A stretch of 64,000 nt of DNA from positions 2,977,204-3,041,203 of the forward strand of contig NZ_JAPNKE010000002.1 in the NCBI RefSeq assembly GCF_026626665.1, read 5' to 3'. This stretch comes from Nannocystis pusilla (lineage in GTDB: Bacteria; Myxococcota_A; Polyangia; Nannocystales; Nannocystaceae). The notes under the pieces are model-generated. The model saw nothing but the letters and a program-made list of their open reading frames with translations. It had not been told where the DNA came from and searched no databases. The translations under genes were made by a program, and so were the position numbers. Below, piece after piece: positions 28,479 through 37,740 of this stretch (position 1 is its first letter; the number at the start of each line of letters is the position of its first letter).

Positions 28479-30427
28479 ATGGCGAGCACCGACGACAGCC
28501 CGCGCGCCGACGGCCCGATGACCTCGGGGCCAGGTGTATTGCTGGGCGGCCGCTATCGCCTCGCCAGCCGGCTCGGGCGTGACACGCTCGGCGAGCTCAT
28601 GCGCGGCGAGGACCTCGAGCTGGGGCGACCGATCGCGGTGAGGTTCGTACCCCCGAGCTCGTCGGCGGCGCCGAGCTCGTCGCCCGCCTCGAGCTCCGCC
28701 GCAGCCGCAACCTCCGCCTGCCCCGGGCCGACGTGCCGCTGCTGGCGGATCTCGTCGATCTCCTCGACCTCGGGCACGACGAGCGCGGCCGGCTGTTCCT
28801 CGTCACCGACGTGTTCCCGGACGCCAGCCTGGCCGACGAACTGGTGCGCCAGGGTCCGCCGCCGTGGCAGCGCCTGCGCTCGCTCATGGTGCGCGCCTGC
28901 CAGATCGTCCACCTGTCCCATGAGCACGGAATGATCCGCCAGGATCTTTCGACCAGCAGCCTCTATCCGGTGCGCGACAAGAACGACCCGGGCACGCTCA
29001 AGGTCGTCAGCCCCGGCTTGCTGGTCGCCAGCGGCGGGCGGGTGTGGTCGTGCGCCGATCCCGGGGCCGCGCTGCGGCTGGCCCGCTACGCCGCGCCGGA
29101 GCAGATCAGCACCGGCGTCATCGATCGCCGCACCGACGTCTACGCGCTCGGCGTCATCCTCTACGAGTGCCTCACCGGCCGGGCGCCGTTCGTCGACCCG
29201 CGGCCGGCCCACGTGCTCGCGGCTCACCTCATCACCCCGCCCGCCCCGTTTCCCGCGGCGGTGCGGCGCCGGATCCCCGCCGAGCTCGAGGCCATCGTCC
29301 TGCGCGCCCTCGCCAAGTCGCCCGACGATCGCTGGCCCACCGTCATGGCGCTCGCCAACGCCATGGCCGCGATCGAGGTCGGCCGGCTGCAGTTCAGCGG
29401 CACGCTCGACACCGGCGACGCCGACGACTTCACCGAGCACCCAGGGCCGCGCGCCTCGGCGATCAGCATGCGCATCGACGCCGCGCGCCTGTCGGGCCGC
29501 GCCGGCCTCGTGCCCGTGTCCGACGCCGCCAGCACCGGCGAGCACGCCCTGCGCGACATCCTCGACGCCGCCGACAGCAGCGCCGTCCTCTCGCGCACCG
29601 CCGCCTCGATCCACGACAGCGCCCCCACCCTGCCCTACGGCCGCGCCAGCGAGTCCGCCACCCGCTGGACCGTGCCGCCGCCCGACCCGGGCTCGCCCCG
29701 CCTGTCGCCGCGTCGCCTGGTGCCGCTGCTGGTCGCCGCGGGCCTGTGCCTCGTCACCGCCGGGATCGTCAGCGGTTCGCTGCGCCCTGCGCCGGGCCGC
29801 CCCGCGATCGGCGGCTCGCTCGACGGCGCGGTCGCCCTGTCGACCCCGCGCGCGGCCACGAAGTCCCCGTCCGCCGCCGCCGCGAGCCGCATGGGTCCTG
29901 TCATCCCCGCCTCGACCCTGAAGCCGGCCAGCGTCCCCGAGGAGCCCTGCGCCGACCCGCAGCACGGCGAGTGCTCGGGCGCCGCCGACGATGCCCCGCA
30001 GGCAGCAGACCCCGCGCCTCCGCCTGCGGCCAAGAAAGCCGCCGCGCTCCACGGCCCGTCCGGCGCGCAGCCGGCCCTCCCGGGCCTCGCAGCGGGCCTC
30101 GTCCCCCAGGCATCGCCCGCGCCGGGCCTCCCGGGCGATCCTGGCGGCACATCGCCAGGAGCCGACGTCCCCGGCGGCCCGCCCCCGGCCGCGCCGTTCG
30201 CTGCTCTGGCCCTCCACCCGCCCCCGTCCGGCTCCGCGCCGTCCCAGGCGTCCCCGTCCGCCCCGCCTGCCGACGACCGCGTTCCAGCCGCCGACAGCCG
30301 CTCCGCAGCGCGCCCGAAGCCCGCTGCGTCGCCGCGCAAGCCGGCTCCGGGCGCCAGGCCGTCCGACGACGGCCGCGACGATCTGCCGGACCCGGCCGGA
30401 CCGCGGCCGGCCGCTCCGGCGCCGTGA
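28479..30427 (+). CDS. Ser/Thr protein kinase-like protein, probable pseudokinase, one frameshift
   Basis: From ATG 28479. The frame breaks in a C-run near 28652 (FVPP to ELVGGAELVARLEL) and joins to give about 650 residues. The kinase fold is clear (GGRYRLASRLG, RYAAPEQISTGVIDRRTDVYALGVILYECLTGRAPF), but key residues are missing: the VAIK lysine is Arg (IAVRFV), the catalytic loop reads MIRQDLSTSSL instead of HRDLKxxN, and the DFG motif is replaced by SPGLL. After the fold come a spacer, one membrane helix (LVPLLVAAGLCLVTAGIV) and about 220 Pro/Ala-rich residues outside. It is probably a membrane-bound scaffold or ligand-binding pseudokinase, transcribed away from the TPR scaffold gene. Confidence 0.8.
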
Positions 30428-30543
30428 CGCGCGTGTGACTTAACGGCGCGGGGGGTCGTCGGGACCGCGCGTGGGGCCGCCCCGGGCGACTTTGCGGCCG
30501 ACCTCGCCGGAGGGTTTGCCACCGCCTCCGCCATCGCCTATCC

Positions 30544-30909
30544 ATGATGTCCATGGGTTCATACGAACATGACGACGACGATCGCCCCGGCGTCGCCGCC
30601 CGCTTCGCCAAGGGTTCGCTGCTCGTGCTCGGCGGCCTGTTCGCCCTGATGATCGCCGCCAGGATGGTGTTCGGCCTGTTCTTCGCCGTCATCGGCAACG
30701 TCCTGTTCGTCGGCGCCCTCGCCGGCGCCGGCTACATCGGCTACCGCCTGGTGGCGGGCAGCAGCGAGCGCAAGGCCGTCACCGGCGGCCGCAGCGCCCG
30801 TGCCCTCGGGCCCGGCCGCAAGCGCAGCGGCGGCGACGACTTCGAGCGCAAGATGCGGGAGCTCGAGGCCATCGAGCGCCAGCTCGACGCCGAGATCTCG
30901 AAGCGCTGA
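30544..30909 (+). CDS. Small membrane protein with charged C-terminus
   Basis: 121 residues. One or two hydrophobic segments (residues about 27-70, LLVLGGLFALMIAARMVFGLFFAVIG and GALAGAGYIGYRLV), then a basic linker and an amphipathic C-terminal helix (FERKMRELEAIERQLDAEISKR) suited to coiled-coil contacts. Family not recognised. It could start at either of two Met codons at 30544 and 30547. It is followed directly by a seven-unit 14-bp repeat array. Confidence 0.65.
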   Translation: MMSMGSYEHDDDDRPGVAARFAKGSLLVLGGLFALMIAARMVFGLFFAVIGNVLFVGALAGAGYIGYRLVAGSSERKAVTGGRSARALGPGRKRSGGDDFERKMRELEAIERQLDAEISKR

Positions 30910-30916
30910 GCCGGCG

Positions 30917-31013
30917 CATGGCACGAAGGACAGGCCCTTGGGACCTGTCCTTTCGCACGTTCCCGTTCGGACATGGCCCTTCAGACCTGTCCTAAAGGAC
31001 CTGTCCTAAAGAA
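30917..31013. repeat. Seven 14-bp repeat units
   Basis: From CATGGCACGAAGGA to CCTGTCCTAAAGAA, steps of 14 with one of 13. Two adjacent units are near-identical (CCTGTCCTAAAGGA, CCTGTCCTAAAGAA), which suggests recent duplication. The array fills most of the gap between two genes of the same direction. Confidence 0.9.
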
Positions 31014-31090
31014 CTCCTGCCCCGCACGCCTCACACGCGCCGGCCCGCCGTCGCGTTGATCCGGCGCGCCGGCGCGGGCACGATCGCGGG

Positions 31091-31812
31091 GTGAGCCGAC
31101 TGCTGATCATCCGCCACGGCCAGGCCTCGCTCGGCGCCGCCGACTACGACGTCCTCTCGCCGCTCGGCGAGCAGCAGGCCGACGCCCTCGGCCGCTACCT
31201 CGCGCGCATGATCGATCCGCCGCACGCCGTCTACGCCGGCCCGCGCAAGCGCCAGCGCGACACCGCGGCGCTGCTCGTCGCCGGCGCGCGGCAGATCGGC
31301 GCCGACTTTCCGGACCCGCGCGAGCTGCTCGACTTCGACGAGTATCCCGCGATCGCCCTGATGAAGGACGCCATGCCCTCGCTGTGCGACCGCGACCCCG
31401 AGCTCGCCGCTCTGGCCACCGCGTGGATGGCGGCCGAGCGCGGCACGCCTGGGCACCAGCGGGCCTTCGAGCTGGTGTTCCAGGCCGCCATGCAGCGCTG
31501 GCACGCCGGCGACGTCGAGCACCCCGCGGTCGAGCCGTTCCGCGAGTTCCAGGCCCGCGTCGCCCGCGGCCTCGACCACGTCATGCAGCAGCACCCGCGC
31601 CAGAGCACCGTCCTCGTCGTCACCTCGGCCGGGCCGGTCGGCGTCGTCACGGCCCTCGCGCTCGGTCTCGACACCTGGGCTGGCCTCAAGACCAGCTTCA
31701 TCGTCCACAACGCCTCGCTCACCGAGCTCGCCTACCGCCCCGGCGAGATGCAGCTGCGAGTCTTCAATCCCTCCCGCACATCCACGAGCGCGCCCACGTC
31801 ACTTTGCGCTGA
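31091..31812 (+). CDS. Histidine phosphatase (phosphoglycerate-mutase-like), one late frameshift
   Basis: From GTG 31091. The RHG catalytic motif is in LLIIRHGQAS; further phosphate-binding residues lie in YAGPRKRQRDTA and in the second His area VVTSAGPVGVV, where the usual His (SHG) is replaced by Ala (SAG). The frame breaks near 31765; the natural C-terminus is FNSLPHIHERAHVTLR with the stop at 31810, giving 240 residues. Family members act on small phosphorylated substrates or phosphoproteins. Loss of the second His could reduce activity, so the substrate and activity are uncertain. Confidence 0.75.
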
Positions 31813-32152
31813 TCCTCGGCCTGCAGCGAGATCGCCCCGAGGCCGGGTGAGCAGCCTGGGGCCCTCACGTCCTCGACGGCGCGCACATCTCGTTCGCCCC
31901 CACGGGTCCTCCTCTCCGCGGCTGCACTGCCCACGAACCTCGCGCGCAGCCCTCGGTTACTGCGAGGCGCTCGGACCTCGCGCGCTCGATCCGATCGCCC
32001 CGGGCCCCGTGGACGTGAACGCTGCTCGGCAGGCTCACCGCCCGAGCGCGAGGCCGGCGAGGCCCCACCTGGTCGTCCCACCTCTTCTCGCCGCACCATT
32101 CTCTCACGCGTCGTGGCTCCGCACGCGCCTCCTGCGGTAGCCTCGCGTCATC
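31813..32152. other. Intergenic region without recognised feature
   Basis: 340 bases upstream of the acyl-CoA dehydrogenase gene. It has the window's usual GC content, no start codon with a convincing reading frame, and no array of 14-bp repeats. It presumably carries the promoter of the dehydrogenase-kinase pair. Confidence 0.4.
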
Positions 32153-33357
32153 ATGGACTTTGCGATCCCGCCCGCGACCGAGGCTTTGCTCGACCGAGCC
32201 CGCGCCTTCATGCGCACCCACGTCTTCCCGGTCGAGCCGACCGTGCTCGCGCGCGGCGTCGCCGACAGCCAAGACATCGTCGCCGGCCTGCGCGCCGCGG
32301 CGCGGGCCGAGGGTCTGTGGCTGCCGCAGATGGGCAAGGACGAGGGCGGGCTCGGCCTCTCGCTCCTCGATCACGGCCTCTTGAGCGAGGTCCTCGGCCA
32401 CAGCCCGCTCGGCCACCTCGCCTGCAACTGCCAGGCGCCCGACGCCGGCAACATGGAGATCCTCCACCGCTACGCCACCGCCGCCCAGCGCGAGCGCTGG
32501 CTCGAGCCGCTGCTGCGCGGCGACATCCGCAGCTGCTTCGCCATGACCGAGCCGGACACCGCCGGCTCCAACCCCACCTGCTGCGCTGCGCCGCTCGCCT
32601 CGACGGCGACGACTACGTCCTCGACGGTCGCAAGTGGTTCACCACCGGCGCCGACGGGGCCGCCTTCGCCGTCGTCATGGCCGTCACCGATCCGGCCGCC
32701 GAGGCCCACAAGCGGGCCAGCATGCTGATCGTCCCGACCGACACCCCCGGCTTCCGCCGCGTCCGCAACGTCCCGATCTTCGGCCACGCCGGCGCCGGCT
32801 GGGACTCGCACGCCGAGCTCGAGTTCACCGCCTGTCGTGTCCCCAAGGACAGCTTGCTCGGGCCCGCCCACGGCGGCTTCGTCATCGCCCAGGAGCGCCT
32901 CGGCCCCGGGCGGATCCACCACTGCATGCGCTGGCTCGGCATCTGCGAGCGCGCCCTCGGCCTCATGGCCGCGCGGGCCGTCAGCCGCGAGCTCGCCCCC
33001 GGCGAGCGCCTCGGCGACAAGCAGATCGTCCAGGCCTGGCTGGCCGAGTGCCGCGCCCGCATCGACGCCGCGCGCCTGTTGGTCCTGCGCACCGCCTGGC
33101 TGATCGACCAGCACGGCTTCGCCGCCGCCCGCGACGACATCTCCCTGATCAAGTTCCACGTCGCCGAGGTCCTGTCCGAGGTGCTCGACCGCGCGATCCA
33201 GGTCCACGGCGCGCTCGGCCTCACCGACGACACCGTGCTCGCCTTCTTCTACACCCGCGAGCGCGGCGCCCGGATCTACGACGGCCCCGACGAGGTCCAC
33301 AAGATCGCCGCCGCCCGCCGGATCCTCGCCCGCCACCGCCCGGGCCGGACCGGCTGA
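32153..33357 (+). CDS. Acyl-CoA dehydrogenase (ACAD10/11-like), one frameshift
   Basis: From ATG 32153, about 400 residues. FAD-dependent acyl-CoA dehydrogenase: [13 protein letters not shown] (flavin-binding loop), [13 protein letters not shown], and a C-terminal [35 protein letters not shown] segment, which carries the FAD/acyl-CoA contacts. The frame breaks near 32580 between TAGSNPT and [14 protein letters not shown]. The GPDEVHK end and the following APH-type kinase gene are the arrangement found fused in the human ACAD10 and ACAD11 proteins, so the substrates may be 4-hydroxy or branched acyl-CoAs; this is inference from context. Confidence 0.85.
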
Positions 33358-33366
33358 CCCTTCGCA

Positions 33367-33422
33367 CCTGTCCCGACGAACCTGTCCTTTCCGACCTTAT
33401 CCATTCGACCTGTCCTGGAGGA
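33367..33422. repeat. Four 14-bp repeat units just before a start codon
   Basis: CCTGTCCCGACGAA, CCTGTCCTTTCCGA, CCTTATCCATTCGA, CCTGTCCTGGAGGA in exact phase, ending three bases before the ATG at 33426. The GGAGGA of the last unit is also the ribosome binding site of the next gene. Confidence 0.88.
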
Positions 33423-33425
33423 CTC

Positions 33426-34492
33426 ATGACTGCGATCGACACCCCGCGCCCTGTCCGCCCCGGCGAGGAGCTCGACCTGGGGCGGCTCGCGCCCTACCTG
33501 CGCGGCGTCCTGGGAGCCCCGGGCGACGCCGACGTCGCCGTCCAGCAGTTCCCGGGCGGCCACTCCAACCTCACCTACCTCGTCACCGTCGGCGGCGACG
33601 CCTACGTCCTGCGGCGGCCGCCGTTCGGCACCCAGGTCAAGACGGCGCACGACATGGAGCGGGAGCACGCCCTCCTGTCCCGGCTCGCGCCCGTGTGCGA
33701 GCGGGCGCCGCGGCCGGTCCACCTCTGCCTCGACGAGTCGATCCTCGGCGCCAAGTTCTACCTGATGGAGCGGCGCCAGGGCGTCGTCGTCCGCCGCACC
33801 CGCCGCGCGGCGTCGAGTTCACCCCCGCGCTCGCCCGGGGCCTCGCCGGCGCCGCCGCCGACGCGCTCGCCGACCTGCACGCGATCGACATCGACGCCAC
33901 CGGCCTCGTCGCGCTCGGCCACCCGGACGGCTACGTGCGCCGCCAGGTCGAGGGCTGGACGAAGCGCTACCTGGCCGCCAGGACCGACGACATCCCCGCC
34001 GTCGAGGCCGTCGCCGCCTGGCTCTCGGGACACATGCCGACCTCGGGCGCGCCCACCCTCCTTCACAACGACTTCAAGTACGACAACCTCGTGCTCGCGC
34101 CCGACGACCTCACGCGGATCACCGCGATCCTCGACTGGGAGATGGCCACCGTCGGCGACCCGCTCATGGATCTCGGCACCGCCCTCTGCTACTGGGTTCA
34201 GGCCGACGACCCGCCCGAGCTGCAGGCCTTCGCCTTCGGCCCGACGCACGCGCCCGGCAGCTACACCCGGGCCGAGTTCGCCGAGCACTACGCCCGTCGC
34301 ACCGGCCGCAGCCTCGACGCCATCCCCTTCTACTACGCCTTCGGCCTGTTCAAGACCGCCGTCGTGGCCCAGCAGATCTACCTCCGCTTCGCCCGCGGCC
34401 ACACGCAAGACCCGCGGTTCGCCATCATGATCGAGGCCGTGCGCGTCCTCGCCGCGCAGGCCGAGCGCGCCACCGCCTCGGCCCACCTGTAA
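33426..34492 (+). CDS. Aminoglycoside-phosphotransferase-fold kinase (ACAD10/11-linked), one frameshift
   Basis: 355 residues when joined near 33800 (after [11 protein letters not shown]). The fold is shown by [10 protein letters not shown] (P-loop region), YVLRRPPFG, and the catalytic [13 protein letters not shown] (HxDxxxxN) and [17 protein letters not shown] (metal Asp). The family is not an antibiotic kinase in this setting; it matches the kinase half of ACAD10/11, which phosphorylates 4-hydroxyacyl-CoAs before elimination. The close gap of 68 bases to the dehydrogenase supports a shared pathway and transcript. ATG 33426 is chosen for its GGAGGA, contributed by a 14-bp repeat unit. Confidence 0.85.
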
Positions 34493-34523
34493 CGTCCGCC
34501 GCGGCGCCCCGTTGACGCCGCGC

Positions 34524-35171
34524 ATGCCGAGCCACCGCACGCCCCTCGCCCTCGTCTTCGCCCTCCTCGTCCCCGCCTGCGGCAGCGACGGAGACCCCGG
34601 CGACGACGGATCGAGCAGCGACGACACGACCTCGACCGCGGCGACCGCGAGCACCACCGAAGCCGCCTCGACGGCCGACGCACCGACGACCTCGAGCACC
34701 ACCGGCGACGGCGGCACGACCTCCGACGCGAGCACGACCTCACCAGCGAGCACGACCGGAGACGACGACGCGTTGCCGCCGACCGACTCCGCCGAGCAGC
34801 TCGAGGCCTGGCTGGCCGCGGGCGTCTACGAGAGCTGGCCCGCCGAGTCGCAGATCCACGCGTCCGCGGGCCCGCACGGCGGCAACGTGCGGACCTTCGT
34901 CAACCCCGCGCTCGCAGAGTCGCTCGCCACGGGCGCCACGCACCCGCAAGGGGCCGCCAGCGTGAAGGAGCTGTACGGCGACGGCACCGACGAGATCGTC
35001 GGCTACGCCGTGATGGTCAAGCTCGCCCCCGACAGCGCCGGCGGCGACGGCTGGTACTGGTACGAGCGCCTCGACACCACCGTGTACGCGGACGACATCG
35101 GCGTCAACCTGTGTACCGGCTGCCACGGCGGTGGGTCCGATTACGTCCTCACACCGTGGCCGCTGCAGTGA
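34524..35171 (+). CDS. Cytochrome P460-like haem lipoprotein
   Basis: 215 residues from ATG 34524. Signal peptide with PAC lipobox, a Ser/Thr/Asp linker of about 60 residues, and a 130-residue domain with HGGNVRTFVNPALAES, QGAASVKELYGDG, and WYWYERLDTTVYADDIGV, which fits the P460 fold. The haem site CTGCH (CxxCH) near the C-terminus indicates covalent c-type haem. Cytochromes of this group oxidise small nitrogen compounds or bind NO, but the cross-linked Lys of true P460 cannot be judged here. Lipidation and linker suggest display on the outer membrane. Confidence 0.75.
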   Translation: MPSHRTPLALVFALLVPACGSDGDPGDDGSSSDDTTSTAATASTTEAASTADAPTTSSTTGDGGTTSDASTTSPASTTGDDDALPPTDSAEQLEAWLAAGVYESWPAESQIHASAGPHGGNVRTFVNPALAESLATGATHPQGAASVKELYGDGTDEIVGYAVMVKLAPDSAGGDGWYWYERLDTTVYADDIGVNLCTGCHGGGSDYVLTPWPLQ

Positions 35172-35643
35172 GGTGATCCAGACGATGTCGGGCGCCGCGC
35201 ACGTCGCCACGCCGACGAAGTGGTGCTACAGTGACAGGACGCGAGCGGGACGCTCGGCATGAGGCCTAAAGTTCTACCTACTCCGTTCGACCAGGGGTCC
35301 GTCTCTGACCAGCAGGTGTGCAGGCTCGTCCGACGAGAAGCCCGACGCGGTTAACGCAGATCCCACCTACTAGATGTAGGGGTTGAACTTCGGCCACATC
35401 ATGTCGGGCGACCCGCTCGCGTTTTTTCCGTGCTCTCGACGCGTCCTTGAAAGCTGCGTCCTGCGCAGTCGCGTCGAGCCGACCGCGGCGAGGCGAAGGC
35501 GGCTTCCGCCGACCCGTCGTCGCGGCCTCGCGTCGTGAGGCGACGCGACGCCGAAAAGCCGCCGTCCTGGGCGCAGAGTGTACGTAGTTCACGTCCGGCG
35601 GCCACCGGCGTCCGCGCCGGGTTGTGGTAGAGTCCGCGGCCTC
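35172..35643. other. 472-base intergenic region with inverted repeats, possible structured RNA
   Basis: No reading frame looks coding. It contains the short inverted repeat CCTACTAGATGTAGG near 35368, a TTTTTT run at 35424, and several GC-rich pairs between 35440 and 35560 (for example around GCGAGGCGAAGGCGGCTTCCGCC). A leftward or rightward small RNA is possible, but I cannot assign a family. Confidence 0.35.
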
Positions 35644-36159
35644 ATGGCAAACCCGCGCGTCTACTTCGACATCTCCATCGGCGGTGCTCCCGCCGGCCGC
35701 ATCGTGTTCGAGCTGTTCGCCGACGTCGTCCCGAAGACCGCGGAGAACTTCCGCGCGCTGAGCACCGGCGAGAAGGGCGTCGGCAAGTCCGGCAAGCCGC
35801 TCCACTTCAAGGGCTCGAGCTTCCACCGCATCATCCCCGGCTTCATGTGCCAGGGCGGCGACTTCACCCGGGGCAACGGCACCGGCGGCGAGTCGATCTA
35901 CGGCGAGAAGTTCGCCGACGAGAACTTCAAGCTGAAGCACACCAGCAAGTACCTGCTGTCGATGGCCAACGCCGGCCCCGGCACCAACGGCTCGCAGTTC
36001 TTCATCACCACCGCCGAGACACCCTGGCTCGACGGCAAGCACGTCGTGTTCGGCAAGGTCGTGTCCGGCACCGAGGTGATCGACGCGATGGAGAAGGTCG
36101 GCTCCCGCAACGGCCCGACCAGCAAGACCGTCACCATCGAGGACTCCGGCCAGGAGTAA
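35644..36159 (+). CDS. Cyclophilin-type peptidyl-prolyl isomerase, eukaryotic type
   Basis: 171 residues from ATG 35644, no signal peptide. It is very close in layout to eukaryotic cyclophilin [75 protein letters not shown] and [12 protein letters not shown], with the active-site Arg (FHRIIP), Phe, Gln and Trp all present. The inserted [16 protein letters not shown] loop is characteristic of eukaryotic-type rather than typical bacterial PpiA/PpiB. It should catalyse proline isomerisation in the cytoplasm and bind cyclosporin. Eukaryotic-like genes of this kind are frequent in myxobacteria; direction of transfer is unknown. Confidence 0.93.
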   Translation: MANPRVYFDISIGGAPAGRIVFELFADVVPKTAENFRALSTGEKGVGKSGKPLHFKGSSFHRIIPGFMCQGGDFTRGNGTGGESIYGEKFADENFKLKHTSKYLLSMANAGPGTNGSQFFITTAETPWLDGKHVVFGKVVSGTEVIDAMEKVGSRNGPTSKTVTIEDSGQE

Positions 36160-36180
36160 TCCGGCGCGGCGCCCCGCCCG

Positions 36181-36244
36181 CCTGCCTCTTCAGCCATGTC
36201 CCCGGGACCAGGCACGCCTGGTCTTCGGGGCATGTCTTTGTGCG
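36181..36244. repeat. 14-bp repeat units around a hairpin
   Basis: CCTGCCTCTTCAGC, CATGTCCCCGGGAC, CAGGCACGCCTGGT, then CATGTCTTTGTGCG after eight bases. ACCAGGCACGCCTGGT at 36207-36222 is a perfect inverted repeat and may terminate the cyclophilin transcript. Confidence 0.75.
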
Positions 36245-36336
36245 CGGCACCCGCTCGCCCGCGACCGGCGCCCGCCGCCGATCCTGCTCCCCGCCCGCCC
36301 GCTCTCCCTGGGCCGCGCGCGCGAGCCATCTGCCCC

Positions 36337-37131
36337 TCAGGACAGGTCCCGGGCCGCCGGCTCGCCGTCGACCTCGGCCACCGTCACGTCGCGCACCGCC
36401 GCCAGCCCCGCCAGCATGCGCGCCCGCACCTCCGCGCGCAGGTCGGTCGCGTCCGCCCCGGGACCGAGGTCGGGCAGCGCGACGGGCGGCAGCACCTGGA
36501 CCGTGATCGGCAGCCGCGCACGATCGAGGCCGATCCGCCACGACGACTTCGGCAGCGCCGCGCTGGTGCCGTCGATCACGATCGGCACGACCGGCACCCC
36601 GGCCTCGACCGCCAGCGAGAACGCGCCGTGCTTGAAGCCGTGGATCCGGCCGTCGCGCGAGCGCGTGCCCTCGGGGAACATGAACACCGACGAGCCGGCG
36701 TCGAGGTTCTCGCGGCACGTGCGGAGCATCGCCGCGATGCTGGCCGCGTCGCCGCGGCGCAGCCCCACGTAGCGGTTCAGCGTCATGTTCCAGCCGATGA
36801 ACGGCACCCGGAACACGCTCGTCTTGGCGACCCACTTGAAGTGGCGGAACAGGGTGAACAGCACCAGCGTGTCGACGTGCGACTGGTGGTTCGAGCACAG
36901 CACGTACACCCCGCCCGGTGCGATGTGCTCGCGGCCGCGGACGCGGACGTCCCAGCCGGGCATCAGCAGCGCGTAGTGGCCGCCCCACAGGCAGGTGTAG
37001 CGGTGGAGCAGCGCCCGCCTGCGGTCGAACGGCGCGGTGACGGCCGTGATCACCAGGGCGCCGGCGAACCACAGCGGCTGGCTGAAGATGAAGTAGAGCC
37101 CGAACAGCAGGGCGGCCGCGATCCGCAGCAC
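36337..37131 (-). CDS. plsC: 1-acyl-sn-glycerol-3-phosphate acyltransferase (PlsC family)
   Basis: 264 residues from GTG 37131. It esterifies the sn-2 position of lysophosphatidate in phospholipid synthesis. An N-terminal membrane segment (AAALLFGLYFIFSQPLWFAGALVI) is followed by the four acyltransferase motifs: NHQSHVD (HX4D), TLNRYVGLRRGD, FPEGTRSRDG, and VPVVPIVIDG. Length is normal. The upstream thioredoxin-like gene ends 32 bases away on the same strand. A broken second acyltransferase gene lies beyond it on the other strand, at about 37741. Confidence 0.9.
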   Translation of the reverse strand: MLRIAAALLFGLYFIFSQPLWFAGALVITAVTAPFDRRRALLHRYTCLWGGHYALLMPGWDVRVRGREHIAPGGVYVLCSNHQSHVDTLVLFTLFRHFKWVAKTSVFRVPFIGWNMTLNRYVGLRRGDAASIAAMLRTCRENLDAGSSVFMFPEGTRSRDGRIHGFKHGAFSLAVEAGVPVVPIVIDGTSAALPKSSWRIGLDRARLPITVQVLPPVALPDLGPGADATDLRAEVRARMLAGLAAVRDVTVAEVDGEPAARDLS

Positions 37132-37162
37132 CCCACGACCATACGGGCTCCCTCGCCCGCGC

Positions 37163-37656
37163 TCAAGGCTTGCCGGCCACCAACGGGCCCAGCCGGGCCA
37201 TGATGTGCTCGACCGCCCGCGGGCCCTTGATCCCGCCCTCGATCTGCTTGCCGCTGGCGCGCCCTCCGCGTCCGGCGCGGCGAACAGCGGGATGAAGCGC
37301 GACTTGTAGCCTGCAGCCTCCAGCCGCGCCCGGTCACGATCGATGTCGAACTCGAGGAAGCGCACCCCCGTCAGCCGCTGGTCGAGCTGCCCCGACTTCA
37401 CCGCGTCGTGGAAGGCCACGCACGGCTCGCACCAGCCGGCGCCGACGGCGACGATCAGCGTTCCGCCCTCGCGCGCCGCCTCCTCGCGCACGATCGTCGC
37501 CACGTCGCCGGCTTCGGGCGCGGCGACGAGGCGCGGCTTGGCCGGCTCGACCTTGGCCGCCGGAGCGGGCGCGGACGGGCTCGCCGGCTCCGCGCACGCG
37601 AACGTGCCGGCGAGCGCGAGCGAGAGCGGAGCGAGGCGACGACGACGAGGCGACAC
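37163..37656 (-). CDS. Thioredoxin-like lipoprotein, one frameshift
   Basis: From GTG 37656: signal peptide with FACAE lipobox, a Pro/Ala linker, and a thioredoxin fold with GWCEPCVAF (CxxC redox pair), FLEFDIDRD and SRFIPLFAAPDAEG, where the cis-Pro strand is present. The frame breaks near 37265 and continues as GRASGKQIEGGIKGPRAVEHI to the stop at 37163, about 164 residues in total. It probably acts as a periplasmic thiol reductase or disulfide carrier. The short gap to plsC suggests joint transcription. Confidence 0.75.
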
Positions 37657-37740
37657 CGCCCCAGCATGCCAGACCCCGCGCGCCTCGGCACGCACCCCGG
37701 CTCGCCAGCGGCGGCCCCCGCGACGACGACGTGAACCGCC

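Noticed and set aside
21681..28934. A 2400-residue open frame on the plus strand opposite the TPR gene.
   Set aside because: It is the antisense shadow of the leftward TPR gene; its composition is Arg/Ala/Gly/Leu-rich without domains, as expected from GC-rich antisense frames. The only real part is the last ~150 bases, which are the start of the pseudokinase.
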